A program made the position numbers and the translations under genes. The notes beneath the pieces were generated by a model. The model was not told the DNA's origin. It was given only the letters and a program-made list of their open reading frames with translations, and did not search any database. A DNA stretch of 64,000 nucleotides from Amorphophallus konjac (taxonomy: Eukaryota; Streptophyta; Magnoliopsida; Alismatales; Araceae), in contig CM040118.1 in assembly GCA_022559845.1 (NCBI GenBank), positions 443,794,053-443,858,052 of the forward strand. The letters run 5' to 3'. Positions 1-11,911 of this stretch are shown in pieces; the first letter of the stretch is position 1; each line of letters starts with the position of its first letter.

Positions 1-1811
1 TGAGAAAATAGTCATAAGATAATACATCGGGGGCGCTCCCATTATCAACCAAAATCCTATCTACATTACAGTGATTTATCGTGGCCGAGATAACGAGGGC
101 ATCGTCATGCGGGGTGCTCAGCCCTTCTAGGTCTTGGTCGGAGAAGACTATGACCTGGGGCTCCATCAGCGGGCCTCTGGGGGGCTCTAAGGCTCGGCTG
201 GCCCGCTCGGCATGACGTTTCCTTCCTCGGCTAGTGTCGCCGCCCGATGCCGCTCCTCCGGAGATGACGTTGATGTGGACCCCTCGGGGGGCATTGTCGA
301 TCTCCTCTGCGGCGTCTCGGTCTTCTTTGTGCCCGGTCGTGAACCGGGCTAGATGCCCCAGACGGATGAGGCGCTCGATCTCGTCCTGGAGCTGATGGCA
401 ATCTCCGGTATGGTGCCCGTGGTCGCCGTGGAACAGGCAATGCCTGTCCCGCTTGCGGTTCTTTGACCTCATTGGCTCGGGCTGGCGGAGAAGTCCCGAG
501 TCTTTGATGTCTTCATAGATCTCGTAGACTGGCGCGGTCAAGGGGGTGTACCGCTCGTACTTTCTCTTGCGCTCTCCTTCTCGATCGCGCTTCTTACCCG
601 AGCCAGGGTTTGGCTCGGAGGTCCGCTTCTTGTCCCCCTCCCGACCCGAGCCGGTTGCGTCTCGGCAGGCGCTGAGTACTTCTTCGCACTCGGCGTGGCG
701 CAGTGCCAGAGTCACTAGCTCGGCAAGGGTCGAGGGAGGGTGGAGGACAAGCTCGCGGCGGAGATTCTCATCCCGGGTGCCCCCGGTCAGTGCGGTTGTG
801 GCTGAGGCCACATCCAGGCGGGGAATCCTGAGGGCTTCCAAATTAAATCGGTGGACATAAGTTCGGAGCCTCTCCCCTTGCGCCTGTTTGAGAGCCAGGA
901 GCCCTGCTACTGACCTTGGGGGGGCGCTACCGGTGAAACTCTCCTTGAAAATTTGCCCAAATTGCCTGAAGTCTCGGATGGACCCAGGGGCGAGGGCCCG
1001 GAACCATGCCTGAGCGCCTTGGACCAGGGTGGCCGCGAAGGCTCGGCATTTGATGGGATCCGGCGTTCCATGCAGGGTCACCAGGGCGTCGAAGCTATCG
1101 TAGTGGTCGGCTGGGTCACCCTGGCCGTCGTAGAGCTTGAAGGTTGGGATGGAGGCTCTGGGAGAGACCTCTGCCTTCAAGATGTACTCGGAGAAAGGAG
1201 ATTTATCCTCGTCCTCCGGGAAAGAGGTCTTCTGCAGGGCGCGGAGGGCGCGCTCTTGCTCTGCGAACCGTCTTTCAAAATCTCGTAGCCGGAGAGACAG
1301 CTCTGGCTGCGGTCGCGCCGTGGGGCTGGGGGGGGGGGGCGTCGTGGCGATCTCCCGGAGTACTGGTGCCCGGGCGCAGCGGCCTCGCCCCCTGCTTCCC
1401 TCTCCTCGGCGTGGAGGAAGCCTCTTGCTCCATAGGCGGAGCATGCGAGGGTCCTCCGACGTCGTTGCGGAGGAGCTGTCGGCCGCGGAGGGTGAAGCGG
1501 CCTCCGGCGGTGTGCTGCGTCGCACTCCTTCGAGGGGGACTTCCTGACGGGGCGCGGGACCTTGCGTCCCTAGCCGCCTGGGCCCTCATGAGCTCCACGA
1601 GGACGTCCATCTTTTCGTTGAGGGCCTGGAAGGCGTTGGCGCCACCGTCGAGGGGTGCCCCTGTCTCCGCCGGGGGGGGTGGTGGCCTGTTGGTGGGGAT
1701 GCTGGCGTTGGAGGGGGGGCTCTGTGAGACCCTAGAGGGGGCGCCTCCCGCCGCTGCCATAGCCTTACCCTTCCCATCGGCGGATCTCCTCCCTGAGCTT
1801 CTTCTCACCAT
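1..1811 (-). pseudogene. Tat-lineage Ty3/gypsy gag and start of protease (partial, runs off the left edge)
   Basis: Gag forms the retroelement capsid and binds its RNA. The start codon is at 1811-1809, just downstream of the primer binding site. The first part is basic, then P/A-rich. After a run of 12 C (coding strand, 1328-1339) the frame changes by one. From there to base 1 the new frame is open for about 440 codons with no stop. It holds the retrotransposon gag domain (about 1190-680; YDGQGDP, GAQAWFRAL, YVHRFNLEAL), then a CX2HX4HX4C knuckle (439-398; CLFHGDHGHHTGDC) typical of Tat Gag. Next come HINVISGG and DQDLEG, and a retropepsin-like LVDNGSAPDVL at about 50-20. Apart from the C-run frameshift nothing is broken, so the element looks young, or the shift is an assembly error in a homopolymer. 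The remaining pol lies outside the window. Confidence 0.88.
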
Positions 1812-1828
1812 CTTGGCTCTTCGTGCGT

Positions 1829-1846
1829 TTCCCACAGACGGCGCCA
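1829..1846 (-). other. Primer binding site of Tat-1 element
   Basis: Read on the minus strand this is TGGCGCCGTCTGTGGGAA, placed between the LTR and the gag start. Its first nine bases match the complement of a plant tRNA-Asp 3' end (ACGGCGCCA). The position and sequence are those usual for plant Ty3/gypsy elements. Confidence 0.75.
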
Positions 1847-1848
1847 GA

Positions 1849-2640
1849 TGAAGAGGCGAGATCTCGCGCTGAGTCCTGAGCGGGCTATGGATCACCAGAA
1901 GATGAATCTGCAAGAGAGGGAAACGTATCAGAGGGCCCAGGGGATCTCCCTGGGGGAAAACCCTCCGATGGCTAAGTCAGTAGAGCTATGGTGGAAGCGA
2001 TAATGGGGGGAGGAGAGAGCTGATGCGCGAGAATCCTCTCCACCAGAGGGTGAAGCGAATCGTGCTCAGGAGCTTAGGGTGTGTGAATGCCTTGTTTCTC
2101 TTACCTTCTTCCGGAGGGTATCCCTTGCTTAAATAGTGCGCCGCCTTCAGGAGTCCTGCAAGCTGAGGGGTTCCCGGCGGGAGTTACGTCTTTAACGGGG
2201 GCTTTCATGGACTGATCGTGGGAACGTTATCCCCTTGGAGTCCGGCGGCTCCCCTGACTCTCCCGCTGGCGGGGGACTCTGAACGGCTGCACATGCGGAT
2301 AATCAACCGGCCTTACCGAGCCTCGGGGATGCTAGCTCTTGTCCGAGCGATAGGCATGGCCCGGCGAAGGTGGGGTCGGATAGGTCGGCTAGAGCCTATC
2401 TCTCTCGGACGGGGAGAGGGCTTTAGGCCGGACCTTCCTTGGGACCTGACAGTTGTCTCGGGCCCTCCGAGCCTAGAAGGCCGCCGGGGAGAGTTAGTTC
2501 CTCGAGTCTTGTTTATTGGGCTTTTCTTCCCTAAGTGGGCCCTGTGGGCTATCACTCGGGCGGGCTCGCCTAGTTGGACCTTGTGGGTCTTGTTGGGCTG
2601 CCTTTGTGGTGGGCTGCGGAAATCCCCCTCTCCAGAAGCA
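1849..2640 (-). mobile_element. 5' LTR of Tat-1 element
   Basis: About 790 bp, GC-rich, with TG and CA at its ends. The left end follows the primer binding site by two bases. The right end is set by the copia gag reading frame, which is readable up to the last Cys codon of a zinc knuckle at 2638-2640; the edge may be off by a few bases. A minus-strand TATA box (ACTATTTAAGC, about 2129-2139) marks the promoter. The matching 3' LTR and second target-site copy lie left of the window, so the duplication cannot be checked. Confidence 0.7.
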
Positions 2641-4706
2641 GTTATCCATGACATGTCCTAATCTCCCACAGTAGTGACAGTAACTAAAGCATTCATGTTC
2701 TTATTCATAGAATATGCATGAAATCTCTGTGGGTGAACAGGAATTTTGCCATTTCTACTCTGGAAACTTTGTTTCCTTTTCATGTGCCAACAGTCCTTGA
2801 CTGTATGGACGGTCTTCTTAAAATGATGACAATAAGGCCTCTTGTTTGAAAAAAAAATTGGCCTCTTCGAGACATTGGCTTTTCTGCAAGCCCTCAATTC
2901 ATCATTTCTCCGGACAAGGCAACCATGCATTTCATGAGCAGATTTTTCACAATAAAAAAATAATGAATTGTCCTTTTATGGACAACATGTTTTTTAGCAT
3001 AACCATTTTTAGCATGCACATGAGAATTTTGAGACAAAGACATTTTGACATTTTTAGATGCATTCATTCTCTCGCATGCATTTAAATCATCAGATTTCAA
3101 GATATGGCAATCATTCATTATGTGCCCACCTCTACCACAATAATGGCATGGAATTTTCTTGTGTGCATGTGTGTGTATGGTAGACTTATGTACAATATGC
3201 ATAGTGGGAGCATGAGTGTTTTTGGCCTTTTTCAATTTTTCAGTCTATTTTTCTATTTTCTGAGCAGTAAATTGAAAGATTGGTGGGTTTGAGGTGCTGT
3301 TAGATTCAGAGCTACACACAAAAGATGTTTGGAGTTTATTTTCAAAGCTCTTTTTATTTATTGGATTAAAGCCCAGCCCCTCTCTCTGAAAGTTAATTTT
3401 ATTGCCGAGAAGTTTATCCAAGTTGTTCTTTCCATTTACTAACCTCGACAGAGAGTTATTCAAACCAAACACTTATTTTTCCAGGGAAGTTATTAATATT
3501 TTAGAATTAACTATTTCTTCCTCACACTCTTCCATTCTGATTTTCAGGGTTTCATTAAGAGATTTGTAGTCTGCATTCTCTTTTTGTAGAATCAACAATT
3601 TTTTAGATTCATCTGTGACAACAGATTTTCCTTTTTCCAAAATTAGCATTCTATCAGAAATGGCAGTGTTCAATTCTTTCATATTTTCATTTTGTTCTTT
3701 CAAAATTTTGATTTCTTCAATATGCTTTTTATCATTAGACACAAAACTTAACTTTTCATTCAGCTCTTCCTCTCTTTGTTCAAATTCTAAGTTGTTGTCT
3801 AGCATATTTTTGTTTTCCTCTCTTATGGAAGCAATTAGTTCTTTCTGCCATTCTAGATCAAGGTGAAGACCTTCATTTAACTCTTTCAGGAATCAACAAT
3901 TATTGCATGAAGAGTTACTAGAACACACATTTTCAGCTTTCTTTTTGATTTTTGTATTTTCAGTTTCAAGTTTTTTGGTGTTTTTCTGAAGTTCCACATT
4001 TATCACATTGACAGCTTCAAATTTCTCAGAAATTAGTTTGTTCTCTTCAAGTTTTTTAAAATTTTCTTCATCTTCTTCAATGTATTTTCTGAGAACTCCA
4101 TTTTCAGAGTTCAATTTATCCAGCTCTGAACTAACAGTGCCAAGATTTTTCAATTGTTTTCTAAGACAATCATTTTCAGATTCCAGAATTTCAACATCTT
4201 TATTTTCATTGCCAGAATAGACAACATCATGTAATTTCTTTTTCAAGGATTTATTTTATTTTCTCAACTTTTCATTCATCTCTATCAATTCACCATAAGC
4301 ATTCTCCCAATCTTCTATAGAAAAAATTTCAAACATAGAAGTTACCTGTTCATCCTCATTTTCACCTTCATTGATTTGTATGTTGCCAACCATGAGGCAC
4401 GTGTTGCTCTTGCTTCTTATATATGGCAGTCAGCTTGTTCAAGATCTCCTTGGCATTCCTGTAATCAGAGACAAATGGAAAGGCATTGTGATCAACAACA
4501 TTATTCAAGATATTAAGAGCTCTAAGATTATCACTATTTTTCATCCTATGAGCATTGGTCCATTAGGACGTGTCCTTGGGAAATTTGTATGGACCATGAG
4601 CCATTAGAAGCCAAAGCTTTGGATTAAGAGCATTAACGAATGTGCAAATGTTTCCTAGCCACTTCTTAAAGTTAGATCCATCAAAAACGGGCAAAGAATC
4701 CATCAA
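2641..4706 (-). pseudogene. Copia-1 gag, SIRE/Maximus-like, broken
   Basis: A decayed Ty1/copia Gag. It starts about 4706 (MDSLPVFDGSNFKKW), 90 bp from the primer binding site, with a UBN2-type N-terminal region broken by a stop near 4564. There follows a long Glu/Lys/Asn-rich coiled coil (about 4300-3480, in several frames because of indels and a stop at about 4252). The C-terminal part has CCHC knuckles: a clear one, CHYCGRGGHIMNDC, near 3140; a degenerate one near 2845 (YCHHFKKTVHTVKDC, second Cys lost); and a final one, CHYCGRLGHVMDNC, at about 2638-2680. That last knuckle is where the Tat-1 LTR cuts in. The coiled-coil segment resembles that of the copia-2 gag at 35601-37806 (EDWENAYGEL here, DDWEDAYANL there). 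Placing it in SIRE/Maximus is inferred from the long coiled coil and multiple knuckles. Confidence 0.75.
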
Positions 4707-4791
4707 GACAAATTCAGAATGATAAAAACAAGCAGTAATGAAGCACACCGATCTTTTCTCTGCAGATTGTTAAATCTGAAACAAGATCAGA

Positions 4792-4808
4792 GAGCAGCTC
4801 TGATACCA
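4792..4808 (-). other. Primer binding site of copia-1 (initiator Met tRNA)
   Basis: The minus strand reads TGGTATCAGAGCTGCTC, the classic plant copia primer site complementary to the 3' end of initiator tRNA-Met. It sits five bases inside the LTR, separated by ACAAT, the same spacer as in copia-2. Confidence 0.9.
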
Positions 4809-4813
4809 ATTGT

Positions 4814-7660
4814 TGTGTGCTCTGATGACTACAGTTGGATGTGTTGATACACGAAGTGTGTGCAGCAGGATCTAGAAGGGGGGTGAATAGATCCTATATA
4901 AAAAATTAAACTCAATTTGAAATTCTAAACCAGTTAAGAATTAGTTGTCAAAACTCGAGCTCAGATGAGATCTGATGAGCACTATGTGAACGATAATGAC
5001 AAGAGTACAATAACAAAGAGAAGGCTATCTCACATATCCAACATAGATCAAACAGAACTTGATTCAAACACATGGCGTATAATGAAAAATAGTTCAGCAC
5101 TAACTTGTGAAGGGAGGTAGATAAGAAGGAACAATCACACGAATGCAAACCACAACATAGAATTTTTAGGTGGTTCGGTCTGCTACCCACAGACCTACGT
5201 CCACCCCTCACTTAACCTAAGTGAGGCTTCCCTTGCAACAAGCAAGAACGCAGACTCAGTCTGCAACAAACGTTGTCAAATAGCTTGACCGGGAGGAACA
5301 CTCTCCTCCCTTCTTCTGATAGACTCAGAAGGAAACATGAGCAACACCCAGTTGCCCACAACCAGAGGACCAATCCTCTCTTCCTCTGAAGCATAGAGGG
5401 GACCCCGGAGAACAGATCTCCCTTCCTCTGATAGACTCAGAGGGAACCCGGAGGAACACCTCCACACTTTGGTTTCCCAGAGCAAACCACACATAGGGTA
5501 AGTTGTGTGCAAACACCTTGCGTGCACAGTGCACCAAAAGGCAAAGACACTAGTTAAAATGAAAAAGGAAAATAACAAAGATAAAATGTTGAACAGAACA
5601 ACACAATGGATCAAAATAGAAACACGAAGATCTGTAGCTTCCACTGGAAGCACTGAATATAATTCTGGTACTCTACTTCTCTTGCTCTCTCTCTCTCTCT
5701 CTGAATGGGAAACTCTCTATTCTTCTTCTTCTTTCGTGGATGACTCTCCTTTTCTTCTTCGCAGCACTCTCTCTTTTTCTTCGTCTTCTTCTCACTCTTC
5801 TTCTTCTTTCTTTTTCTGCTCGCCGCTGCTCTCCAGTTCGCTGCTCTCCTTGCCGCACACTCTTCTCTCACGGAGATGATATATTTTTATTTTTTGAAAA
5901 AATATTTCTAAGAAGAAAAACTTCTATTGGTCCACGTGTCAGAAAAGAATATTCTCTCTCTGGAATACTCTAGAGACGAGCCAGCCCTCCTAGGATCACG
6001 TGCCAATCATTTGCAGATCGAATTCACGTGATTTCCTTTAGCTTTCACGCTGCTACCCATTGGTCACCGTTGCCCAGCCATTATTCACTTTTAACAACTT
6101 ATTTGTCAGCCATACAGAGCTATTTGTCAGCCTTAGACAAAGAGCCGTCGCTGCTGCTGTTTTCTCCATAGCCTAAGGCCCTGCCATAGGTGATATTTGT
6201 GGCCTTTAAGAGTTTATTTTTTACCTTCGCTTTCCTTCAGCTACCGGTGATACTTCACAGCTCCAACTCCATTGCAGTTCCTTCTTATCCACATCTCTTT
6301 CAGCTCTTTCATAGATTCTCAATTTCTTCTTCTTCTTCTATCTTCCTCGTAGCCTCTACTGGTCCCTTTTGTTTCCTGGTCTGCAGCTTCTCCTTCTTCT
6401 TTGTAGGTGCCGGAATAAGCTCATACATTTGTATATAGTTGTGCAAGCCAGAGCTCCAAAGACATACGATCAACAACATCAGATCTTGAATTCCTTCTTA
6501 ACCCATTGGAGTGCAGTTTCAGCTACTAAGTACACAGCCGCTACTGCTTGACCCATTCACTATCGGACGCCATCAGAACTGGAGATCAATCCAATTTCAT
6601 GATCTAGAACAAGGACAATCAGGGTCGTTTAATGCTCAATGGACCTCCAGATTCAACCTAGTAGGGTTAGAAAACTCATAGACAATCAAATTCTTCGACC
6701 AACTTGATCATTCTTCAACTGTCACGGCCATGAGCCATTTTTCACCACAAACTAGCCATTTATTACTGCTAACCAACTATTTGTCATCATTAACTAGCTA
6801 TTTGTCACCCTTATTCTGTTGCTAAAAGATCTTCTTTCATACTGTGAATTTTCTTCTATTTGGAGTCGACTCGAGAGTCCTCTTGAGTCAACTCTTCTTC
6901 TTGCTTTTTAGAGCATTCACCCTGACAACCTATTATGTAGCCTTAACAACCTAATTGTCACCCATAAGACTGTCTTTTACATCCTTGTTCTCCATAGGTG
7001 ACAGGCAGTGGCCCTTTGTCACGTTGAAGCTCTTTGTCACTATGCTGACTTTGACTGACCAAAAAATGCTGACCTTGACTGACTAAATAAATTGGAACTT
7101 GACTAGCTGACCAGCTAAGATTTAACTGACTTGAGAGTTGACATTGACTTCTTGATATTGACTGGCTGGACTTGATTGGAGTCGACTCGCTATAGTGCCT
7201 GCATCGACTCTCCTTCACAAAGTTTTCTTTATAGCAAGCCTCCAAGATATTTGTCACCACTAAGGAGTTATTTGTCACCCTTAAGAGGTTGTTTGTCACC
7301 CGTAAGGGATATTTGTCACCCTTATTCTTCAAGGGGTACAAAGCTAACTTGAGATAATTTTTCAGCCTTGATTTTTCAACGGTTGGAGGCTTCTTCTTAT
7401 GGACTTCTTCTAGGGCTACTGAGCTACTGGTTACTGTTATGCTGCTACTGTGCTGTTACATAACTGCTAGTTGCTGCTTGCTGGTTAACTCGAGTTGGGT
7501 GCTTGTGAAGTCGACCGGAGCTATCCTATTCTTCAAACGTAGCAATTCTTCAAGCACACATAGCATTGACATTCAAGCACGCACACATCAAATTCATGAT
7601 ATCAAAATCATGACATTATTTGATTCATAGTGTTTGACATCATCAAAACCACATAGCACA
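4814..7660 (-). mobile_element. 5' LTR of copia-1
   Basis: A 2.85-kb LTR beginning TGTGTGC and ending GCACA on the plus strand. It shares landmarks with copia-2 and copia-3 LTRs: a G-run followed by GTGAATAGATCC (4876-4895), TTTTTAGGTGGTTCGG (5163-5178), and CCTACGTCCACCCCTCAC soon after. A CT-rich stretch lies at 5680-5860, with a minus-strand TATA region near 5878-5890. The right half (U3, from about 6700) carries short degenerate repeats. At 7661 the sequence passes directly into the Tat-2 pol reading frame, so the element is inserted in pol. The candidate target duplication is ACAAT at 7661-7665; its partner is outside the window. Confidence 0.8.
6720..7335. repeat. Degenerate short-motif array in copia-1 U3
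   Basis: Variants of TATTTGTCACCCTTAAG occur many times (around 6775, 6795, 6815, 6955, 7250, 7270, 7290 and 7310). They are interspersed with TTGACTGACC-like units (7050-7150) and two perfect GAGTCGACTC palindromes (6863-6872, 7179-7188). The array lies upstream of the minus-strand TATA region, where LTR enhancers usually sit. Confidence 0.7.
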
Positions 7661-10600
7661 ACAATGAGGATATGTCGGGTCTGGACCCTGCGCTAGTTGA
7701 ACATCACTTAACACTTAAGCTAGGGTCTGTCCTGGTCAAACAAAGGTTAAGGTGTTTCCACCCACATATGGCATTAAAAATGAAAGAAGAGGTCGATAAG
7801 CTCCATAAGGCTAGGTTCATTAGAGTCATCCTCTATCCCAATTGGGTGGCTAACATTGTCCCGGTTATGAAGAAAGATGGAAGAGTAAGGATTTGCATAG
7901 ATTTCTGGGACCTTAACCGCGCGTGTCCTAAGGATGACTTCCCCCTCCCTCACATAGATGTTTTAATTGATAATATGGTAGGGTATGATACTCTCTCTTT
8001 TATGGATGGCTTCTCTGGTTATAATCAGATTCGCTTGGCTGAGGAGGATCAAGAGAAGACATCTTTCACTACAACTTGGGGTATGTATTGTTATGTGGTC
8101 ATGTCGTTTGGACTTAAAAATGCCGGAGCCACCTATCAAAGGGCTATGATGGCTATTTTTCATGATATGATCCATATTTATATCGAGGTGTATGCTGATG
8201 ATTTGGTAGTGAAATCAAGGACAAGGATTGAGCATCTTGGGATTCTATCCAAAGTGCTACAAAGGGCGTATGAATATCAATTGAAAATGAACCCCAAGAA
8301 ATGCGTGTTTGGTGTTTCGTCAGGGAAATTGCTTGGATTCATTGTTAGCAAAAGAGGTATCGAGATTGATCCCAACAAGGCAAGGGTAATAAGAGACATG
8401 CCCCCTCCCAAGAATTTGAAAGAAGTTCGAGGATTGATCGGGATGTTACAATTTATTTGACAATTTCTCTCTCAACACTCACAAACGTGTAGGCCGTTCT
8501 ACGAGCTCAACAAGCCGGGAGTCAAGTTTTATTGGGATGACAAGTGTCAGGCGGCTTTTGATAGATTGAAGGATTATCTAGCTAATCCTCCTGTCCTGAG
8601 GTCACCAATTCCAAGCAAACCACTTGTTCTTTATATTTCTGTCCTGGACGACTCGGTAGGTGTTGTCCTCGCGCAAGTTGATGAAGAAGGTAAGGAGAGG
8701 GCAGCCTACTACTTGTCTAAGCTCCTCAACCCCTGTGAGCAGAAGTATACGGCTATGGAGAAAACATGTGCTGCTCTTGTCTGGGTGGTGCAGAAATTGA
8801 AGCACAACTTCTTAGCTCACGAGATCCATCTCATTGCTCGAATGAATCCCATCAAATTCCTTCTTGAAAAATTTGTTCTCACCGATAGGTTAGCATGATG
8901 GCAAAGCTTCTTTTCTCAATTCAATATCATCTATATTCAGCAAAAAGCGATTAAAGGCTATGCCATAGCAGAACATCTTGCTCATCACCCTCTCCCTAGA
9001 TTTGATCTTGTCCGCTCAAAATTTCCAGATGAGGAACTAATGTCCATCAACCGACCCTCTGATCCCATGTGGACATTACATTTTGTTGGGGCTTTGAATT
9101 CTCATGGCAAGGGGATCGATATTGTTCTCTTATCACCTGAGGGAGTCACCATTCCACAAGCCTTTCAGATTGCATTCCATGTCACTAATAATATAGCTGA
9201 ATATGAGGCTCTTCTGGCTGAACTTGAGGCTGCCCATCTATATGGTGTCACCCAATTGCAGATTGTAGGTGATAGTCAGCTTATTTTGCGCCAAGTGCTC
9301 ACCAAATGTCGCACGCTCGATCCTAAGCTTAAACCCTCCCAAGAACTCACATCTATCTATGCCAAGCTCTTCTCCAAACCAACCTTTGTCCATATTCCTC
9401 GCAACCAAAATATTTTAGTTGATGCTCTTGCTTCACTCGCTTCCTCCTTATCCTTTCCTCTTGGACGGAACTTCCATTCTATCATCATTCATAGGTGTCT
9501 CACTCCTGCTATTAGGGATCTCGAGTTCGTTAGAGTTAAGGAGGAGTTGCTCAAGAAGGTTAAGGAAGGAGATATTATTGAGAATAAATAGGTCATGCTT
9601 TTAGATCTAGAAGAAGAATTGGCTGATGAGGAAAAGCCATGGTACTATAAGATTGCAAAATTTTGTCAAGATCAGTCATATCCCAAAAAAGCCACCGTAG
9701 AAGAAAAGAAAGCAATCAGGAGAGCTGCCCAAAGGTACAACCTAGTTGGAGGTGTGCTATATAGAAAGGGTCTGACTGGTGTTCTTCTTAGATGCCTCGG
9801 AGATGACGAATCATGGAAGGTCGTGGAAGAGGCACACTCAAGAGTCTGTGAGGGTCATGTCAATAACCAAATGTTAGCTAAGAAGATCCTTAGGCTAGAT
9901 TTCTATTGGCCCACTTTAGAAGAGGATTGCTCTATCTATGTTCTAAGGTGTATTAAGTGCCAACTGCACGTCGACAAGATTCATTCTCCTGCTTCTTCAC
10001 TCCATCCTATGTCCTCCCCAAGGCCATTCTCCATGTGGGCTTTCGATATCATTAAGCCTCTTGGTGATGCGAACCTCTTCACTAAATCAAAATCATTCAT
10101 ACTCACGGCCACATAGTACTTCACCAAGTGGGCGGAAGTAGAAGCTTATGTGGAGATTAAAGCGTCAACAGTTTACAAATTCATCATGAAGAACATCATC
10201 GCCATGTTCGGCATACCAAGTTCCATCATCACCGACAATGGACCACAGTTTATCTCGCAAGAGCTGTCGGACCTCTGCAAAAGGTATAAAATTACAATGC
10301 ATCATTCTTCTCCTTATTATCCGCAGGGCAATGGCCAAGCAGAGGCAATCAATAAAACTTTAATTAAGATCATCAAGAAAACATGTGAAGCTAATAAATT
10401 CTCAGACTGGCTAGAGAAGCTTATTGAAGCTCTATGGGCCTACCGTACCTCTATTCATATAGCCACTGGGAAAACACCATTCGCCCTTACTTATGGGATG
10501 GAGGCAGTAGTCCCCTATGAGATTCTTATACCTTCTCTTAGAGTACAATTGGACAAGGAGCTCTCTATTGATGAGCACCATGAATCGCTCCTTACACAGT

Positions 10601-10899
10601 TGGAACTCTTAGATGAAAGACGTCTGACCGCCGCTGAACATGCAAGAATTTATCAAAACATGCTCTCACATTTTTATCAGAAGAAAGTAATTGAGAGAAA
10701 ATTCAGAGTTGGTGAAATGGTGATCAATTTTTTTTTGGTAAAACCTGGTGGACCCCGTTCAAAACTCCAACCACATTGGGAGGGGCCCTTTATAATACGA
10801 GAAGTTTATCCTGGCAACACTTACAAACTGATTAATGCTGAAGGGGAAGAACTGGCTCACCCATGGAATGGACTTTATCTGAAAAAGTACTACCCTTAA
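7661..10899 (+). pseudogene. Tat-lineage Ty3/gypsy pol (RT, RNase H, second RNase H, integrase)
   Basis: Polymerase part of a Tat-type element that copies RNA to DNA and integrates it. The whole stretch is one reading frame with only four nonsense codons (8458-8460, 8896-8898, 9589-9591, 10114-10116) and no frameshift. In order: RT entry EDMSGLDP (about 7667), RT with YADDLVVKS (about 8190), first RNase H (8560-8900), and the extra RNase H peculiar to Tat elements (9067-9450; TNNIAEYEALL, GDSQLI). Integrase follows, with an H-H-C-C zinc region (9830-9970), catalytic TDNGPQF and the downstream Glu in NGQAEAIN. It ends at KKYYP. In the second RNase H the usual first Asp (FDG) is Val (HFVGA), so that domain would be inactive. 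The start of the element (gag, protease) is cut off by copia-1. The stops fit C-to-T changes of CGA or CAG. Confidence 0.92.
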
Positions 10900-11911
10900 G
10901 TCTAAAAAAGAATCATAGGCTAGCATGGTACGTGGGCCACGAAACTTGAAAAATCAAAATCTCTAATTCATTCTCCACTCTTGGTAATTTAACCTTGGGT
11001 CAACACCCACACATACAACACACTTAGCTCTTAAACTCAAGCGGTCCAAAATCCAAGAAAAGTCAAAGTCGAACTAAAAGTGTAAGGTATTTACCCATTC
11101 TCTTCTCTTCGATTCACGAGGGGGAGTGAGGCCTTGGGTTAGACCATCAAACCTACCCGCTGCCCTAGTAGGTGGAAGTCAGGGCCGAAAAGGGAATAAT
11201 ATGTCAAAAGCCCAAGTAGAATTAGTTCTTTATCTCAAAAAAGAAAAGCAAAAAATCAAAAAAAACACAAAAAAATATGTCAAGAGGGCAAAGTCCCTGT
11301 AGGGAAAACCCTGGTCATAAGCATGCATCCATAAGGGCAAAAGGTAACAAAATTTTCCTAAGACAAAGACCAAACCCCAAAAGGCAATAGGGTACGGGAG
11401 GGAAGTCTCCCGGTCTCTCGAACCCGCTCGTGAAATTCCCCCAACATCCTCTTCTCTTCTTCCCCGCGGTATGTCATAAGCTTGAGGGATGGCAAAGATG
11501 GACTTAGCAGGATGCGCTACGCGAGATTTTGTGTAAAAGCACAAACTTCAACCACGTTGACCCTTTGTTAACTTATTTAAGAATGGCTAATGAATTTAAG
11601 ATGGTGAATGAGTAAGGTTTTATGACCTATGTACCATGCTAAGTCTCACAAAAAAAAATTAAAAAAAGAAGCAAAAACAAAACAAAACAAACAAAAAAGA
11701 AAAAAAACACACACACACACACACAAGAAAAAAAATCATTTGCTTGTTTACATTACGTGTGATCATCTTTCAATTCCAATTCGCATTTGCTTGCTCGTAT
11801 ATTGCATCTTCCATGTCATTTCTTTTGCCTTAGTTGATTAAAGGCTTGGCCCCTTGACCCTCTACCAAGGTCAAAAAGACATCCACTTGCTTATTGAGCA
11901 AGGGGCCAAGT
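10900..11911 (+). other. 3' non-coding region of Tat-2 element with polypurine tract
   Basis: About 1 kb of A-rich sequence after the pol stop with no supported coding frame. It contains simple A-rich runs and a CA microsatellite (about 11707-11725). A purine-rich tract, GAGCAAGGGGCCAAG (11896-11910), stands immediately before a TG, which is where a polypurine tract should stand before a 3' LTR. Confidence 0.5.

Noticed and set aside
1144..1851. 235-codon plus-strand frame
   Set aside because: Antisense shadow of the GC-rich Tat gag; the minus strand has clear gag motifs and the plus frame has no family resemblance.
7661..10899. Endogenous pararetrovirus (caulimovirus) origin of the RT region
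   Set aside because: An integrase with zinc region and D-D-E core follows RNase H, and the second RNase H is of the Tat type. No movement or coat protein motifs are seen anywhere in the window.
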